A stretch of DNA of 64,000 nt from Bradyrhizobium guangdongense (GCF_004114975.1 NZ_CP030051.1:3906001-3970000); one strand, 5' to 3'; positions 7,560-16,364 are shown, counted from the stretch's first letter. The notes: generated by a model from the letters alone, not told the origin. Made by a program: numbers and translations.

Positions 7560-9563
7560 ATGGACCGTTCAAAACTCTACCGTCGTTTTCGCACGCTCCT
7601 GATCGCCAACCGCGGCGAGATCGCCTGCCGCGTCATCCGCACCGCCCGTGCCATGGGCCTGCGCACCGTCGCGGTTTATTCCGAGGCCGACCGCGATGCG
7701 ATGCATGTCGCGCTCGCGGACGAGGCCGTGCTGCTCGGGCCCGCGCGCGCCCGCGACAGCTATCTCAACGTCGAGCGGCTGATCGAGGCCGCCAAGAAGA
7801 CCGGCGCTGAAGCCGTGCATCCCGGCTACGGCTTCCTTTCAGAGAATGCCGGATTCGCACAGGCCTGCCTCGATGCCGGTCTCGTCTTCGTCGGCCCGAC
7901 AGCCGAGATGATGAATGCGATGGGTTCGAAGTCGGGCTCCAAAGCGCTGATGGAGAAGGCCGGGGTGCCGCTGGTGCCAGGCTATCACGGCGAGGCCCAG
8001 GACGATGCGACGCTGGCGAAGGCCGCGGACAAGATCGGCTTCCCCATCCTGGTGAAGGCCTCCGCCGGCGGCGGCGGCCGCGGCATGCGCATTGTGCGTT
8101 CGGCGGAGGAGCTTGCGCCGGCGATCGTCAGCGCCAAGCGCGAGGCCAAGGCCGCGTTCGGCGATGATCGCATGCTGATCGAGAAATATGTCGACAATCC
8201 CCGGCATATCGAGGTGCAGATCATCGGCGACGGCCACGGCAATCTCCTGTCGCTGTTCGAGCGCGAATGTACCTTGCAGCGCCGGCACCAGAAGGTGATC
8301 GAGGAAGCGCCGTCGCCGACACTCAACGCTGCCCAGCGAGAGACCGTCTGCGCGGCCGCGCGAAAGGCCGCGGGTGCGGTGAGTTATGTCGGCGCCGGCA
8401 CCATCGAGTTCGTCTCCGATGGCAAAGACGTGTTCTTCATCGAGATGAACACGCGTCTCCAGGTCGAACATCCCGTGACCGAGCTGATCACGGGCATCGA
8501 TCTCGTCGAATGGCAATTGCGCGTGGCCTTCGGCGAGGCGCTGCCCCTCAAGCAGGACGAGATCAAGCTCAACGGCCACGCCGTTGAAGCGCGCGTCTAC
8601 GCGGAAAATCCGACCAAGAACTTCATGCCGTCGGTCGGCAGGATCTCGACCTGGCGGCTGCCGGCCGAGACCGGCGGCCTGCGCATCGACGCCGGCTACC
8701 GCGAGGGCGACAGTGTATCGCCGTATTACGACGCCATGCTGGCGAAAATGATCGCATGGGCGCCGACGCGCGATGTCGCGATCGATCGACTCAACCGCGC
8801 CCTGGAGGACTCCGACGCCCGCGGCATCGTGACCAACATCCCGTTTCTGTCGGCCCTGGTGACGCACGCGAAGGTGCGGGCGAACGCGATCGACACCGGC
8901 TTCATCGAGCGCGAGCTCGCGGTCTTGACGCAGACCTCGCCAGCACCCGGCGAGCTCGAGCTTTGCGCCGCGGTGGCTGCGATCGTCAATGATGAGCGTT
9001 TAGCTGCACAAAGCGAGGCAAATTCACCTTGGAAGACCTTCGGCTGGCAGCCGGTCGGCCGCCGCCAGCGCAGCTTTGCCTTCCGCGTCGGGCATGGGCC
9101 GGAGCAAAAGATCACGCTCAATTACGGCAGCGGACCGTCGACGCTGGTGGTCGGCGAGCGCGAGCTGGCGTTCGCGGTCGCGCCGAAGGACGGCGGTTTC
9201 GACCTGACGCTCGATGGCATCAAATCCTCGGTTGCCGCCGTGATCGCCGGCCATGAGCTCTATTTGCGCACACGCAACGGCCGCTTCGACCTGCATTGGG
9301 TCGACCCGTTCGGCGGCGAGAGCGAGGAGCATGTCGGCGAGGACAAGATCGCGGCGCCATTGCCCGGCACGGTCGTCGCCGTGCTGGCCGAGGAGGGGGC
9401 GAAGCTCGAGAAGGGCGCGCCGATTCTCACCCTGGAAGTCATGAAGATGGAGCAGACGCTGCGCGCGCCGTTTGCGGGCGTACTGAAATCCATCAGGTGC
9501 ATGGTCGGCGACATCGTGCAGGAAGGGGTCGAGCTTGCCGTGGTCGAGCCCTCGGGAGAGTGA
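7560..9563 (+). CDS. mccA: Methylcrotonyl-CoA carboxylase, biotin (alpha) subunit
   Basis: This 667-residue protein combines biotin carboxylase with a biotin carboxyl carrier domain. The N-terminal biotin carboxylase opens with RRFRTLLIANRGEIACRVI. It has the ATP-grasp glycine-rich loop KASAGGGGRGMRIV, and FIEMNTRLQVEHPVTE. A middle region links to the C-terminal biotinyl domain, whose EVMKMEQ motif puts the biotinylated lysine at about residue 629. The ATG at 7560 lies 4 bases after the mccB stop, so translation is probably coupled. It needs biotin protein ligase, which is not in this window. No residue I would expect for activity is missing. Confidence 0.95.
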   Translation: MDRSKLYRRFRTLLIANRGEIACRVIRTARAMGLRTVAVYSEADRDAMHVALADEAVLLGPARARDSYLNVERLIEAAKKTGAEAVHPGYGFLSENAGFAQACLDAGLVFVGPTAEMMNAMGSKSGSKALMEKAGVPLVPGYHGEAQDDATLAKAADKIGFPILVKASAGGGGRGMRIVRSAEELAPAIVSAKREAKAAFGDDRMLIEKYVDNPRHIEVQIIGDGHGNLLSLFERECTLQRRHQKVIEEAPSPTLNAAQRETVCAAARKAAGAVSYVGAGTIEFVSDGKDVFFIEMNTRLQVEHPVTELITGIDLVEWQLRVAFGEALPLKQDEIKLNGHAVEARVYAENPTKNFMPSVGRISTWRLPAETGGLRIDAGYREGDSVSPYYDAMLAKMIAWAPTRDVAIDRLNRALEDSDARGIVTNIPFLSALVTHAKVRANAIDTGFIERELAVLTQTSPAPGELELCAAVAAIVNDERLAAQSEANSPWKTFGWQPVGRRQRSFAFRVGHGPEQKITLNYGSGPSTLVVGERELAFAVAPKDGGFDLTLDGIKSSVAAVIAGHELYLRTRNGRFDLHWVDPFGGESEEHVGEDKIAAPLPGTVVAVLAEEGAKLEKGAPILTLEVMKMEQTLRAPFAGVLKSIRCMVGDIVQEGVELAVVEPSGE

Positions 9564-9564
9564 T

Positions 9565-10476
9565 ATGGGCAATCCCGTCCGCATCATCGAAATGGGGCCG
9601 CGCGACGGCCTCCAGAACGAGAAGACGTCAGTCAGCGTCGAGGCCCGCATCTCATTCATCGAGGCGCTGGTCGGAGCCGGCCTCAACACGGTCGAGGTTG
9701 GAGCCTTCGTCTCGCCCAAGGCGATCCCGCAGATGGCGAGCTCCGAGGCCGTGTTGCGTGGCGTCGCCCATTTGAGCGGGGCCGAATTCCACGTGCTCGT
9801 GCCGAACGAGAAGGGCTACGATGCCGCGCGCGCGGCCGGCGCAAAAGTCGTATCGGTGTTCGCCGCAGCATCCGAAGGGTTTTCCCGCGCCAACATCAAT
9901 TGCACGGTCGCGGAGTCCATCGAGCGGTTCAAGCCGGTTCTGGCACGCGCCAAGGCCGACGGTGTCAAGGTGCGCGGCTACATCTCCTGCGTGCTCGGCT
10001 GCCCGTTCGACGGCGAGATCAAGCCGAAGGCGGTTGCCGAGCTCGCTGGCACGCTGTGGGAGCTCGGCTGCTACGAGATCTCGCTAGGCGACACCATCGG
10101 CGTCGGCACGCCTGACAAGGCGAAGGAGATGCTGCGCGCCGTGGTCGCTAACGTCCCCGCCGCAAAGCTCGCAATGCATTTCCACGATACCTACGGTCAG
10201 GCGCTGGCCAATCTCTATGCCGGGATGGAAGAGGGCGTCCGAGTCATCGATGCCGCCGCCGGCGGTCTCGGCGGCTGTCCTTATGCACCGGGCGCCACCG
10301 GCAATGTCGCGACCGAGGACGTCGTATACATGCTCGAAGGCATGGGAGTGAAGACCGGCGTAGACATGGAGAAGCTGCTGGCGGCGACGAACGCAATGAG
10401 CGCCGTGCTGGGCAAGCCGCCCGTGAGCCGGGTTGCGACCGCGCTGAATGCCAAGAGGAAGCGGGCTGCGTCCTAA
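9565..10476 (+). CDS. hmgL: Hydroxymethylglutaryl-CoA lyase
   Basis: This 303-residue TIM-barrel enzyme splits HMG-CoA into acetyl-CoA and acetoacetate, the last step of leucine catabolism. It begins VRIIEMGPRDGLQNEK, the family start with the metal-binding Asp. Further features are SCVLGCPFDGEI, the metal-binding MHFHDTYGQALAN, and the catalytic cysteine loop GGLGGCPYAPGATGN near residues 230-245. GGGAGAG lies five bases before the ATG, which starts one base after the mccA stop. It closes the operon. I see no methylglutaconyl-CoA hydratase gene in the operon, although the pathway needs one between the carboxylase and the lyase. Confidence 0.95.
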   Translation: MGNPVRIIEMGPRDGLQNEKTSVSVEARISFIEALVGAGLNTVEVGAFVSPKAIPQMASSEAVLRGVAHLSGAEFHVLVPNEKGYDAARAAGAKVVSVFAAASEGFSRANINCTVAESIERFKPVLARAKADGVKVRGYISCVLGCPFDGEIKPKAVAELAGTLWELGCYEISLGDTIGVGTPDKAKEMLRAVVANVPAAKLAMHFHDTYGQALANLYAGMEEGVRVIDAAAGGLGGCPYAPGATGNVATEDVVYMLEGMGVKTGVDMEKLLAATNAMSAVLGKPPVSRVATALNAKRKRAAS

Positions 10477-10496
10477 CTCTCCGTCACTGCGGGCGT

Positions 10497-10544
10497 AGCG
10501 AAGCAATCCAGAGTCTTTCCGCGAGAATTCTGGATTGCTTCGCT
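10497..10544. repeat. REP-like palindromic element at a convergent junction
   Basis: Perfect 16-base arms at 10497-10512 and 10529-10544 (AGCGAAGCAATCCAGA and its complement) enclose a 16-base loop. Less perfect pairing extends outward to about 10487 and 10556. I recognise this as a dispersed intergenic repeat common in Bradyrhizobium chromosomes (memory, not searched). It lies between the convergent hmgL and dctM genes and could end transcription in both directions. Confidence 0.75.
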
Positions 10545-10572
10545 GTGCTCGCAATGACGATGGAGAATGTCG

Positions 10573-11931
10573 CTACCTGCTCGCATCCGGCCCCATCACC
10601 AGGTCCGGCAGCCAAGTCGAGATCTCCGGCACGAGGCAGAGCAGCAGCACCGCGCCCATCATCAACAGCACGAAGGGCAGCGTGCCCCAAATCACCTCGC
10701 TGAGCGAGATGTCTGGCGCGACATTGCGGATGACGAAGATGTTGAGGCCAACAGGGGGATGGATCAACCCCATCTCCATGACGATGGTCATGACCACGCC
10801 GAACCAAATGATGTCGAAATTGGCGGCGCGGAGCGGCGGCAGGATGATCGGCGCCGTCATCAGGATGATCGAGACCGGCGGCAGGAAGAAACCGAGCACG
10901 ACGACCATGACGAGGATCGCGAACAGCAGTCCCCAACGCGGCAGGTGCATGGCGACGACGGATTCGGCCGCCGATTGCGAGATGTGCAGATAGCTCATCA
11001 CGTAGGAATAGAGCAGCGACATGCCGATGATCATCATCAGCATGGTGGATTCCCGGATCGTCGATTTCATGATCGGGCCAAGATCGCTCGGCCGCCACAC
11101 GCCATAGATCGCCGCAATCAGGCCCAGCGCCAGCAGGCCGCCGAGCCCGGCCGTCTCCGACGGCGTGGCATAGCCGCCATAGAGCGCCGCCATCACGCCT
11201 GTCAGCAGCAGCACGAACGGGATGACGCGCGGCAGCACGCTGAAGCGTTCGGCGAGCGTATATTCGTCGCGGGTCAGGATGGCAGCTTCCGGGCCGCCTT
11301 TCTTGTAGGCGGCTTCAGCCGCGGCGTATTCCTGGCGGAAACGGATCACGGCGTAGCCGCCGAACAGCGTGACCAGCAGCAATCCGGGGCCGATGCCGGC
11401 GAGGAACAGGCGTCCCAGCGACTTCTCCGCGGCCACCGCGAACAGGATCATGGTGATGGAGGGGGGCAGCAGAATGCCAAGCGTGCCGCCGGCGGCGATG
11501 ATGCCGGCCGCGAAACCGCCGGAATAGCCGCGCTTGCGCATCTCCGGAATGCCGGCCGAGCCGATCGCCGAGCAGGTGGCAGGGCTCGAGCCCGCCATCG
11601 CCGCGAACAGCGCGCAGGCGAAGACGTTGGCAACGCCGAGGCCGCCGGGCACGCGATGCAGCCAGGCATGCAGGGCCGAATAGAGATCCTGGCCGGCCCG
11701 CGACTTGCCGATCGCCGCGCCCTTCAGGATGAACAGCGGGATCGACAGCAGCGTGATCGAGGCCATCTCCTCGTAGACGTTCTGCGTCACCGTATCGAGC
11801 GATGCCGAGGGCATGTAGATGCCCATGAACACGACCGCGACCGCGCCGAGCGCGAATGCGATCGGCATGCCCGAAAACATCACGAGCAGCGTCGCGACTC
11901 CGTAAGCTATACCGATACCGAAGACGCTCAT
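10573..11931 (-). CDS. dctM: TRAP transporter large permease DctM
   Basis: This 452-residue protein has about 12 membrane segments and belongs to the DctM/IT superfamily. It begins IAYGVATLLVMFSGMPIAFALGAVAVVF and carries family segments such as LFILKGAAIGKSRAGQDLY, GSSPATCSAIGSAGIPEM and GIIAAGGTLGILLPPSITMIL. It is the sodium-coupled transport channel for the solute delivered by DctP. The ATG at 11931 overlaps the dctQ stop as ATGA, so the two are translationally coupled. A longer open frame upstream overlaps dctQ and lacks support. The substrate cannot be read from the sequence. Confidence 0.92.
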   Translation of the reverse strand: MSVFGIGIAYGVATLLVMFSGMPIAFALGAVAVVFMGIYMPSASLDTVTQNVYEEMASITLLSIPLFILKGAAIGKSRAGQDLYSALHAWLHRVPGGLGVANVFACALFAAMAGSSPATCSAIGSAGIPEMRKRGYSGGFAAGIIAAGGTLGILLPPSITMILFAVAAEKSLGRLFLAGIGPGLLLVTLFGGYAVIRFRQEYAAAEAAYKKGGPEAAILTRDEYTLAERFSVLPRVIPFVLLLTGVMAALYGGYATPSETAGLGGLLALGLIAAIYGVWRPSDLGPIMKSTIRESTMLMMIIGMSLLYSYVMSYLHISQSAAESVVAMHLPRWGLLFAILVMVVVLGFFLPPVSIILMTAPIILPPLRAANFDIIWFGVVMTIVMEMGLIHPPVGLNIFVIRNVAPDISLSEVIWGTLPFVLLMMGAVLLLCLVPEISTWLPDLVMGPDASR

Positions 11932-12482
11932 GGACGCCGGGCTCCTGCGAAAGGCAGCGCCAGCTGCACGAGGATCTGGACGCAGAGCAGGCTCATGCCG
12001 AGCGCCATCAGTGAATAGGGAATGGCGAGGGGCGGCGACCACATCGAATTCGAGACCTGGCCGTCGACATAGGCCTCATGCGCCAGCGTCCAGGACTTCC
12101 AGGTGAAAAACGCGCAGAACAGGAACGTCACGACGTCGACGCACCAGAGCCGGATCCTGTTCGCCAGCGGCGACAGGAGCCCGACGAAAGCCTCGATGCC
12201 GATGTGGCCGCGGTTCTGCTGCACATAGGCCGCCGTCATGAAGGTGGCGCCGACCAGCAGGAACACGGCGGCTTCATCCTGCCAGTAATTGGCGGCCTTG
12301 AACAACGCGCGGCTCAGCACGCTGTAGCTCAGGATTGCACAGGCCGCGACCAGCGCCAGCGACGCAAACACGACGATGACGCGATTGAGGATGGCGAGGC
12401 CGCGATCGAGCGCTGCCGCAAGGCCGGTCCTTGCGGCAGAATTCATCTGATCGTCCCGATCCGGAAGCGGACCGTGGCTCAT
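11928..12482 (-). CDS. dctQ: TRAP transporter small permease DctQ
   Basis: This 184-residue protein has four membrane helices, the DctQ layout: helix 1 around VIVVFASLALVAACAILSYSV, helix 2 with EAAVFLLVGATFMTAAYV, the conserved GHIGIEAF motif just after it, then two C-terminal helices. The ATG at 12482 overlaps the dctP stop codon (ATGA), which fits coupled translation. A second start at 12446 would give 172 residues and has a weak GGGA upstream. DctQ pairs with DctM to form the membrane complex. Its own stop overlaps the dctM start, again as ATGA. Confidence 0.88.
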   Translation of the reverse strand: MSHGPLPDRDDQMNSAARTGLAAALDRGLAILNRVIVVFASLALVAACAILSYSVLSRALFKAANYWQDEAAVFLLVGATFMTAAYVQQNRGHIGIEAFVGLLSPLANRIRLWCVDVVTFLFCAFFTWKSWTLAHEAYVDGQVSNSMWSPPLAIPYSLMALGMSLLCVQILVQLALPFAGARRP

Positions 12483-13501
12483 GCAGCGACGTCGGAGGCG
12501 AGCTTGAGCAGGTTCGCAGCTGTCGCGGTCTTGGCGCCGTAATCCTTCCACGCGGTGTCGCGGGCGATGTCGCGCCACTTGCCGACGGTCGCGGCATCGA
12601 GCGCCGAGACCTTGGCGCCGGCCTTCTCGTAGACCTTGGCGACCTCGACGTCGTCATCCTGCGCGCCCTTGCGGCCGAAGGCTTCGAGCTCTGCGCCGAC
12701 GGCGACGAGGATGTCCTGCTGGTTCTTAGGCAGCTTGTCGAAGATCGCCTTCGACATCATCAGGGGCTCGAGCATGAACCAGTAGGACGCGCCCGCACCC
12801 GAGGTCAGCGATTTCGCGACCTCTTCGAGGCGGAACGAGATCAGGCTGGTGGAGGAGGTGATGCCTGCGTCGCAGGCGCCGGTCTGCATCGCCGCGTAGA
12901 TTTCGTTGGAGGGGACCGACAGCACCGAGGCGCCGGCGGTCTGCAGCACCATGTCCATCTCGCGCGAGCCGCCGCGCACCTTCATGCCCTTGGCGTCCTC
13001 CGGCGCCACGATCGGCTTGGAGCGGCTGGCTACGCCGCCGGCTTGCCATACCCAGCTCAGGAGGATGATGCCCTTGTCGGCAAGGAAGTCGGTCAGCGCC
13101 TTGCCGACCGGCTCCTTTTTCCAGCGCATGCCCTGGTCATAGGTGGTAACGAGGCCGGGCATCAGGCCGATATTCGTCTCGGGCAATTCGCCGCCGGCAT
13201 AGGGCATCGGATAGAGAGAGATGTCGAGCGCGCCCTTGCGCATGGCCGAGAACTGCGCGTTGGTCTTGATCAGCGAGGAGTTCGGATAGATTTCGGCGGC
13301 GATGTCGCCGTTGCTGCGTTTGCTGACTTCGGCCGCGAACATGCGGCAGAGCCGGTCGCGGAAATCGCCCTTGTCGATGGTGCCGCCGGGGAATTGGTGC
13401 GAGATCTTCAGCGTGGTTGCGGCGTGCGCGGTGCCAATGCCGAAACGGAGAATGGCGGGTGCGGCGACGGCGGTCGCGAGCAGATGGCGGCGCGTGAACA
13501 T
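12479..13501 (-). CDS. dctP: TRAP transporter solute-binding protein DctP
   Basis: This 340-residue periplasmic binding protein is the first gene of dctPQM. The signal sequence starts MFTRRHLLATAVAAPAILRFG with an Arg-Arg pair, compatible with Tat export, and cleaves near THAAT. The mature domain has the DctP features LKISHQFPGGTIDKG, a GALDISLYPMPYAGGE stretch, and the conserved KGMKVRGGSREMDMVLQ segment whose arginine usually contacts a carboxylate. This points to an organic acid substrate but does not identify it. The neighbouring leucine operon is on the other strand across a repeat, so a functional link is speculative. Confidence 0.92.
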   Translation of the reverse strand: MFTRRHLLATAVAAPAILRFGIGTAHAATTLKISHQFPGGTIDKGDFRDRLCRMFAAEVSKRSNGDIAAEIYPNSSLIKTNAQFSAMRKGALDISLYPMPYAGGELPETNIGLMPGLVTTYDQGMRWKKEPVGKALTDFLADKGIILLSWVWQAGGVASRSKPIVAPEDAKGMKVRGGSREMDMVLQTAGASVLSVPSNEIYAAMQTGACDAGITSSTSLISFRLEEVAKSLTSGAGASYWFMLEPLMMSKAIFDKLPKNQQDILVAVGAELEAFGRKGAQDDDVEVAKVYEKAGAKVSALDAATVGKWRDIARDTAWKDYGAKTATAANLLKLASDVAA

Positions 13502-13825
13502 GGTGTGATCCCCTTGGACGGTTCTTCTTTGAAGTGATCTGAATGGGTGATGAGACCGGTGCGGAGGCCCATCCTAGCCGGTCTTCGACCTCGAATTCTC
13601 TCATCTGATAGTTCGAGACGTAATGCCGCGGCAAGGGTTGGCCTTGCTGCGCTGCACGCGCCGGCGTCACCGTGCCATCGTTAACGCTGCGACGATCGCG
13701 CGAGGCGCGCCCGACGACACGCAAAAAGATCTAAGGTCCGACGTAACAAGCACGGGCGTCGATCCGTCGAGACTCGGTAGCGGCACACGTCGCTGACAAA
13801 CACCATCTCGAAGGGATTATTTCTC
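13502..13825. other. Intergenic region, 324 bases
   Basis: This separates the divergent dctP and MxKDx-repeat genes and so must hold both promoters. I see no convincing coding frame, tRNA or strong palindrome. The last bases before 13826 (GAAGGGATTATTTCTC) contain the ribosome binding site of the small gene. Confidence 0.5.
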
Positions 13826-14068
13826 ATGACCATTCGCACCCGCATCGTGCTCGGCGTCTCGGCTGCCGCTCTCTCGCTCGGCCTTGCGCTGTCGCCGGCT
13901 GCCTTTGCTCAGGACAAAATGGGCAAGGACGACGGCATGATGAAAAAGGAAACGATGTCCAAAGACAGCATGAAGAAGGACACCATGTCCAAGGACGACG
14001 GCATGAAGAAGGATCACATGTCCAAGGACGGCATGAAGAAGGACGACGGGATGATGAAGAAGAACTGA
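13826..14068 (+). CDS. MxKDx-repeat secreted protein
   Basis: This 80-residue protein has a clear signal peptide (residues 1-29, ending AAFAQ). The mature part is almost wholly low-complexity Met-Lys-Asp-Gly repeats: MGKDDGM, MSKDSM, MSKDDGM and MSKDGM units in five-residue steps. This is the pentapeptide MxKDx repeat family, often seen in proteobacterial periplasmic proteins. The function is not established; Met- and Asp-rich periplasmic repeats suggest metal or proton buffering, but that is inference. AAGGGA precedes the ATG. The underlying DNA is also repetitive, so slippage could alter copy number in frame. Confidence 0.85.
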   Translation: MTIRTRIVLGVSAAALSLGLALSPAAFAQDKMGKDDGMMKKETMSKDSMKKDTMSKDDGMKKDHMSKDGMKKDDGMMKKN

Positions 14069-14144
14069 TCGTCTGCCGGCGCCCGGTCGTCCAACAAGAC
14101 GAGCCCGGCATGCACCCTGCGGGGCTTGGCCCACGCTCCATCAT

Positions 14145-14170
14145 CGGGTCCGCGCATTCGCGGGGACCCG
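14145..14170. repeat. Imperfect hairpin downstream of the MxKDx gene
   Basis: CGGGTCCGCG at 14145-14154 pairs with CGCGGGGACCCG at 14159-14170 apart from two extra G bases. It lies about 77 bases after the stop codon and just before the stronger hairpin at 14185. It has no T-tract. Confidence 0.45.
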
Positions 14171-14184
14171 GCTGATCCATCATG

Positions 14185-14218
14185 ATTTGACCTGAAGCAG
14201 GTGCGCTTCAGGTCAAAT
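14185..14218. terminator. Terminator between convergent small genes
   Basis: Perfect 14-base arms at 14185-14198 and 14205-14218 (ATTTGACCTGAAGC and its complement) with a six-base loop are followed by TTTTG on the plus strand. It ends the MxKDx gene and lies 11 bases beyond the DUF6481 gene stop on the other strand, so it may serve both. Confidence 0.8.
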
Positions 14219-14229
14219 TTTGTTGACGC

Positions 14230-14577
14230 TTACTTCCGCTTGGCCTTGCGGGCGGCGTAACGCGCGTCGCGCTTGGCCTTCTGCTCGGCTTCGAGCGCTG
14301 CGGCCTTGGCAGCCGCTTCCTCGGCCTCCCGCGCAAGGCGTGCCGCTTCGGCAGCCTTGGCTTCTTCCTCGATGCGCTTCTGCTCGGCCTTTTCAGCCTC
14401 GCGCGCAGCCTTTGCTTCAGCGCGCTTAGCCGCGAGCGCCTCCCGCTCGGCGCGCTTTGCCACCACAGCAGGATCGTCAGGGCCCGGCTGCGACTTGAAT
14501 TTGTTCAAAAGATTTTTGCGGGCTTCCAGCGCCGCCTTTTGCCGGTCTGCGAAGCCGGGTTCCCTAAATCCACTCAT
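14230..14577 (-). CDS. DUF6481-type alanine/lysine-rich coiled-coil protein
   Basis: This 115-residue protein begins SGFREPGFADRQKAALEARKNLLNKF, then continues as one long charged helix rich in Ala, Glu, Lys and Arg (residues 35-115), ending in basic ARYAARKAKRK. The N-terminal FxEPxFxDRQ..A..AK..LL.KF pattern matches the short DUF6481 family of alphaproteobacteria. No signal peptide or membrane helix is present. The basic helical tail could bind nucleic acid, but the function is unknown. Confidence 0.78.
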   Translation of the reverse strand: MSGFREPGFADRQKAALEARKNLLNKFKSQPGPDDPAVVAKRAEREALAAKRAEAKAAREAEKAEQKRIEEEAKAAEAARLAREAEEAAAKAAALEAEQKAKRDARYAARKAKRK

Positions 14578-14842
14578 TCGACGAGCCTTGTCATCCTCGC
14601 TTTCGATCCTACATCACTGCCTGTTGGTACGTCGGCTGGGCACAAGCAGGCGCCACACGACGCAGAAGCGTGTACATCGCCGCGCGTCGTGAAGCCACCC
14701 ATAATCGCAGCCGATCAGGTCAACGAAATCGCTTACCCAGCCGATCCTTCGTAGCCCGGAAAAACTGCCGAATTGTGATGTCCCTCATAAGGGCACCCAG
14801 CGGCGGCGCTTAGCGTCCGCCCCAACGAGACGGAGCACGGGC

Positions 14843-15079
14843 ATGATCTTTTTCCGGCTGAGCCCGAAGGCCCTTGCAATCACGGCCGCCGCGGTGGCTG
14901 TCGCCGGTGCGCTGCTGTTGGCTGGACGCCCGCAACCCATCGAGAGCACCGTTTTGGGAGCCAATTGGGAGTGCACCCAGACCGCGTTCATCCTCACGAG
15001 TTGCGCACCGCGCGCGCAGCACGCGATCCCGGCGGTTGAGACCTCGCGCAAAGAGGCGCTGAAGCCGACCAGGGGGTGA
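14843..15079 (+). CDS. Small membrane-anchored protein of unknown function
   Basis: This 78-residue protein has one N-terminal hydrophobic segment (residues 8-28, ALAITAAAVAVAGALLLAG), then a polar periplasmic tail with two cysteines in WECTQ and TSCAP. GGAG lies eight bases before the ATG. It has no recognisable domain. The opposite strand is also open here, but the plus-strand frame has the better start site and a coherent membrane-anchor pattern. It may be co-transcribed with the next gene. Confidence 0.55.
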   Translation: MIFFRLSPKALAITAAAVAVAGALLLAGRPQPIESTVLGANWECTQTAFILTSCAPRAQHAIPAVETSRKEALKPTRG

Positions 15080-15147
15080 GGGCTGCGTGGATGTGACGGG
15101 ACGTCGCAGAGGTGCTACAGGGCCTCACCGGAGCGACAAGACCTCCC

Positions 15148-15384
15148 ATGCCCAAGCCTGAATCCAATCCTGCCTCCAAGTCTGATCCGATCGAGAAGCC
15201 CAGCGGGCCGCCAAAGCCCCCATCCGGGGACAGCCGCCGCGGCGCCATCGCGGGACTGATCATCGCGGCCGTCATCCTCGGGATCGGCCTGTGGCTCGCC
15301 CGCGACCTCACGGCGGCGAGCAAGATGCAGGACTGCCTGATGTCCGGGCGCAGCAATTGCAATGTGATCGAGCCGGCCCGCTAG
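15148..15384 (+). CDS. Small single-helix membrane protein
   Basis: This 78-residue protein has a Pro/Ser/Lys-rich cytoplasmic N-terminus (residues 1-32) and one helix at about 34-53 (AIAGLIIAAVILGIGLWLA). A short tail with two cysteines follows (QDCLMSGRSNCNVI), a pattern I associate with small conserved Bradyrhizobium membrane proteins. An in-frame GTG at 15112 would add 12 residues; the ATG at 15148 starts the conserved-looking part. The role is unknown. Confidence 0.6.
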   Translation: MPKPESNPASKSDPIEKPSGPPKPPSGDSRRGAIAGLIIAAVILGIGLWLARDLTAASKMQDCLMSGRSNCNVIEPAR

Positions 15385-15581
15385 ACTGGTTTGGTGAGTC
15401 GTCGCCGAACGAAAAATTGCCGTGATCTTAATCATTTGTAACGGGACACGGCCGGATGGGCGGGTCAATTTTGACCGGTCGCTTCGGCAGGTTAGCTTTG
15501 TCAGCCGGCATCAGCCAGGTGCGATCAGAATCGTCTATCGCGCGTGGACCACGGCAATTTCTGAAAGTAGGGGGTAGCACA

Positions 15582-16364
15582 ATGAGTGCGTCCGGCCGCA
15601 TGAAGATCATCATTCCCATGGTTTCGGCCATGTCGTTGCTGGCGCTGTCAGCGCAAGCGCAGGACGCGGGTCCGCCGAAGGCCGCTGCCCAGCCGCCGGG
15701 GCAGGGTGCCGGCACGCCGCCCCAGACCAACCAGAATACGCGCAAGGGACCTCCGCCGCAGCAGGCCGCGAGACCCGCGCCGCAGCCCGGTGGCCAGGCC
15801 CATACGGCACCAGCCCCAGGCCACCACGCAGCCGGTGGTCCGGCTCCGAGACCCGGACGCACCATGGCGCGCGGCCCCGCGCCGACGCGCGACTGGGGCG
15901 GACACGCCTATCGTGGCAATCTTGCCTGGGAAGGCGGACGCTGGCGGCATGAAGTCCACAACGGCCGCTCCGGCTGGTGGTGGGACGTCGGTGGCGTCTG
16001 GTACTATTATCCGGAGCGGATGGATGGTCCGCCCGCTTACATCTCCGAAGAGTATATCGACGACGTGCCGGTGGCTTACGCACCGCCCGGTCCGCCGGTC
16101 GCCTATGAACCGCCGCCCCCACCGCCGCCGGCCGATCCGGGTGCGAGCGCGCTCGGCGGCGCCATCGTCGGCGGGGTGCTCGGTGGCTTGCTGTCCGGCA
16201 GCGCCACGGGCGCAGCCGCTGGCGCCGTCATCGGCGGCGCGACCGGTGCAATCGCGGGCGCTACGGCCGCTTCGCGCCCGGGCTACTATTGGGCCGAGGG
16301 CATTTGCTACTACCGCTATCCGAGCGGCCAGTATGTCCAGGCCGATCCGCGCGCTTGCTACTGA
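15582..16364 (+). CDS. Secreted Pro-rich protein with glycine-zipper domain
   Basis: This 260-residue protein starts at the ATG at 15582 with AGGGGG upstream. A signal peptide ends at about residue 28 (LLALSAQAQ). Next comes a Pro/Gln/Ala-rich, probably disordered region (29-100), then a Trp/Tyr-rich segment with the repeat-like GGRWRHEVHNGRSGWWWDVGG and WYYYP pattern. A short Pro run follows, then a glycine zipper (GGAIVGGVLGGLLSG and GAAAGAVIGGATGAIAGA, residues 187-225), as in outer-membrane-associated glycine-zipper proteins. A final Tyr/Cys-rich stretch resembles the Trp/Tyr segment. It is probably periplasmic or outer-membrane-associated. A strong terminator follows. Confidence 0.8.
   Translation: MSASGRMKIIIPMVSAMSLLALSAQAQDAGPPKAAAQPPGQGAGTPPQTNQNTRKGPPPQQAARPAPQPGGQAHTAPAPGHHAAGGPAPRPGRTMARGPAPTRDWGGHAYRGNLAWEGGRWRHEVHNGRSGWWWDVGGVWYYYPERMDGPPAYISEEYIDDVPVAYAPPGPPVAYEPPPPPPPADPGASALGGAIVGGVLGGLLSGSATGAAAGAVIGGATGAIAGATAASRPGYYWAEGICYYRYPSGQYVQADPRACY

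Noticed and set aside
14785..15051. Minus-strand 88-codon frame opposite the small membrane protein
   Set aside because: The plus-strand frame has a better start site and a coherent membrane anchor.
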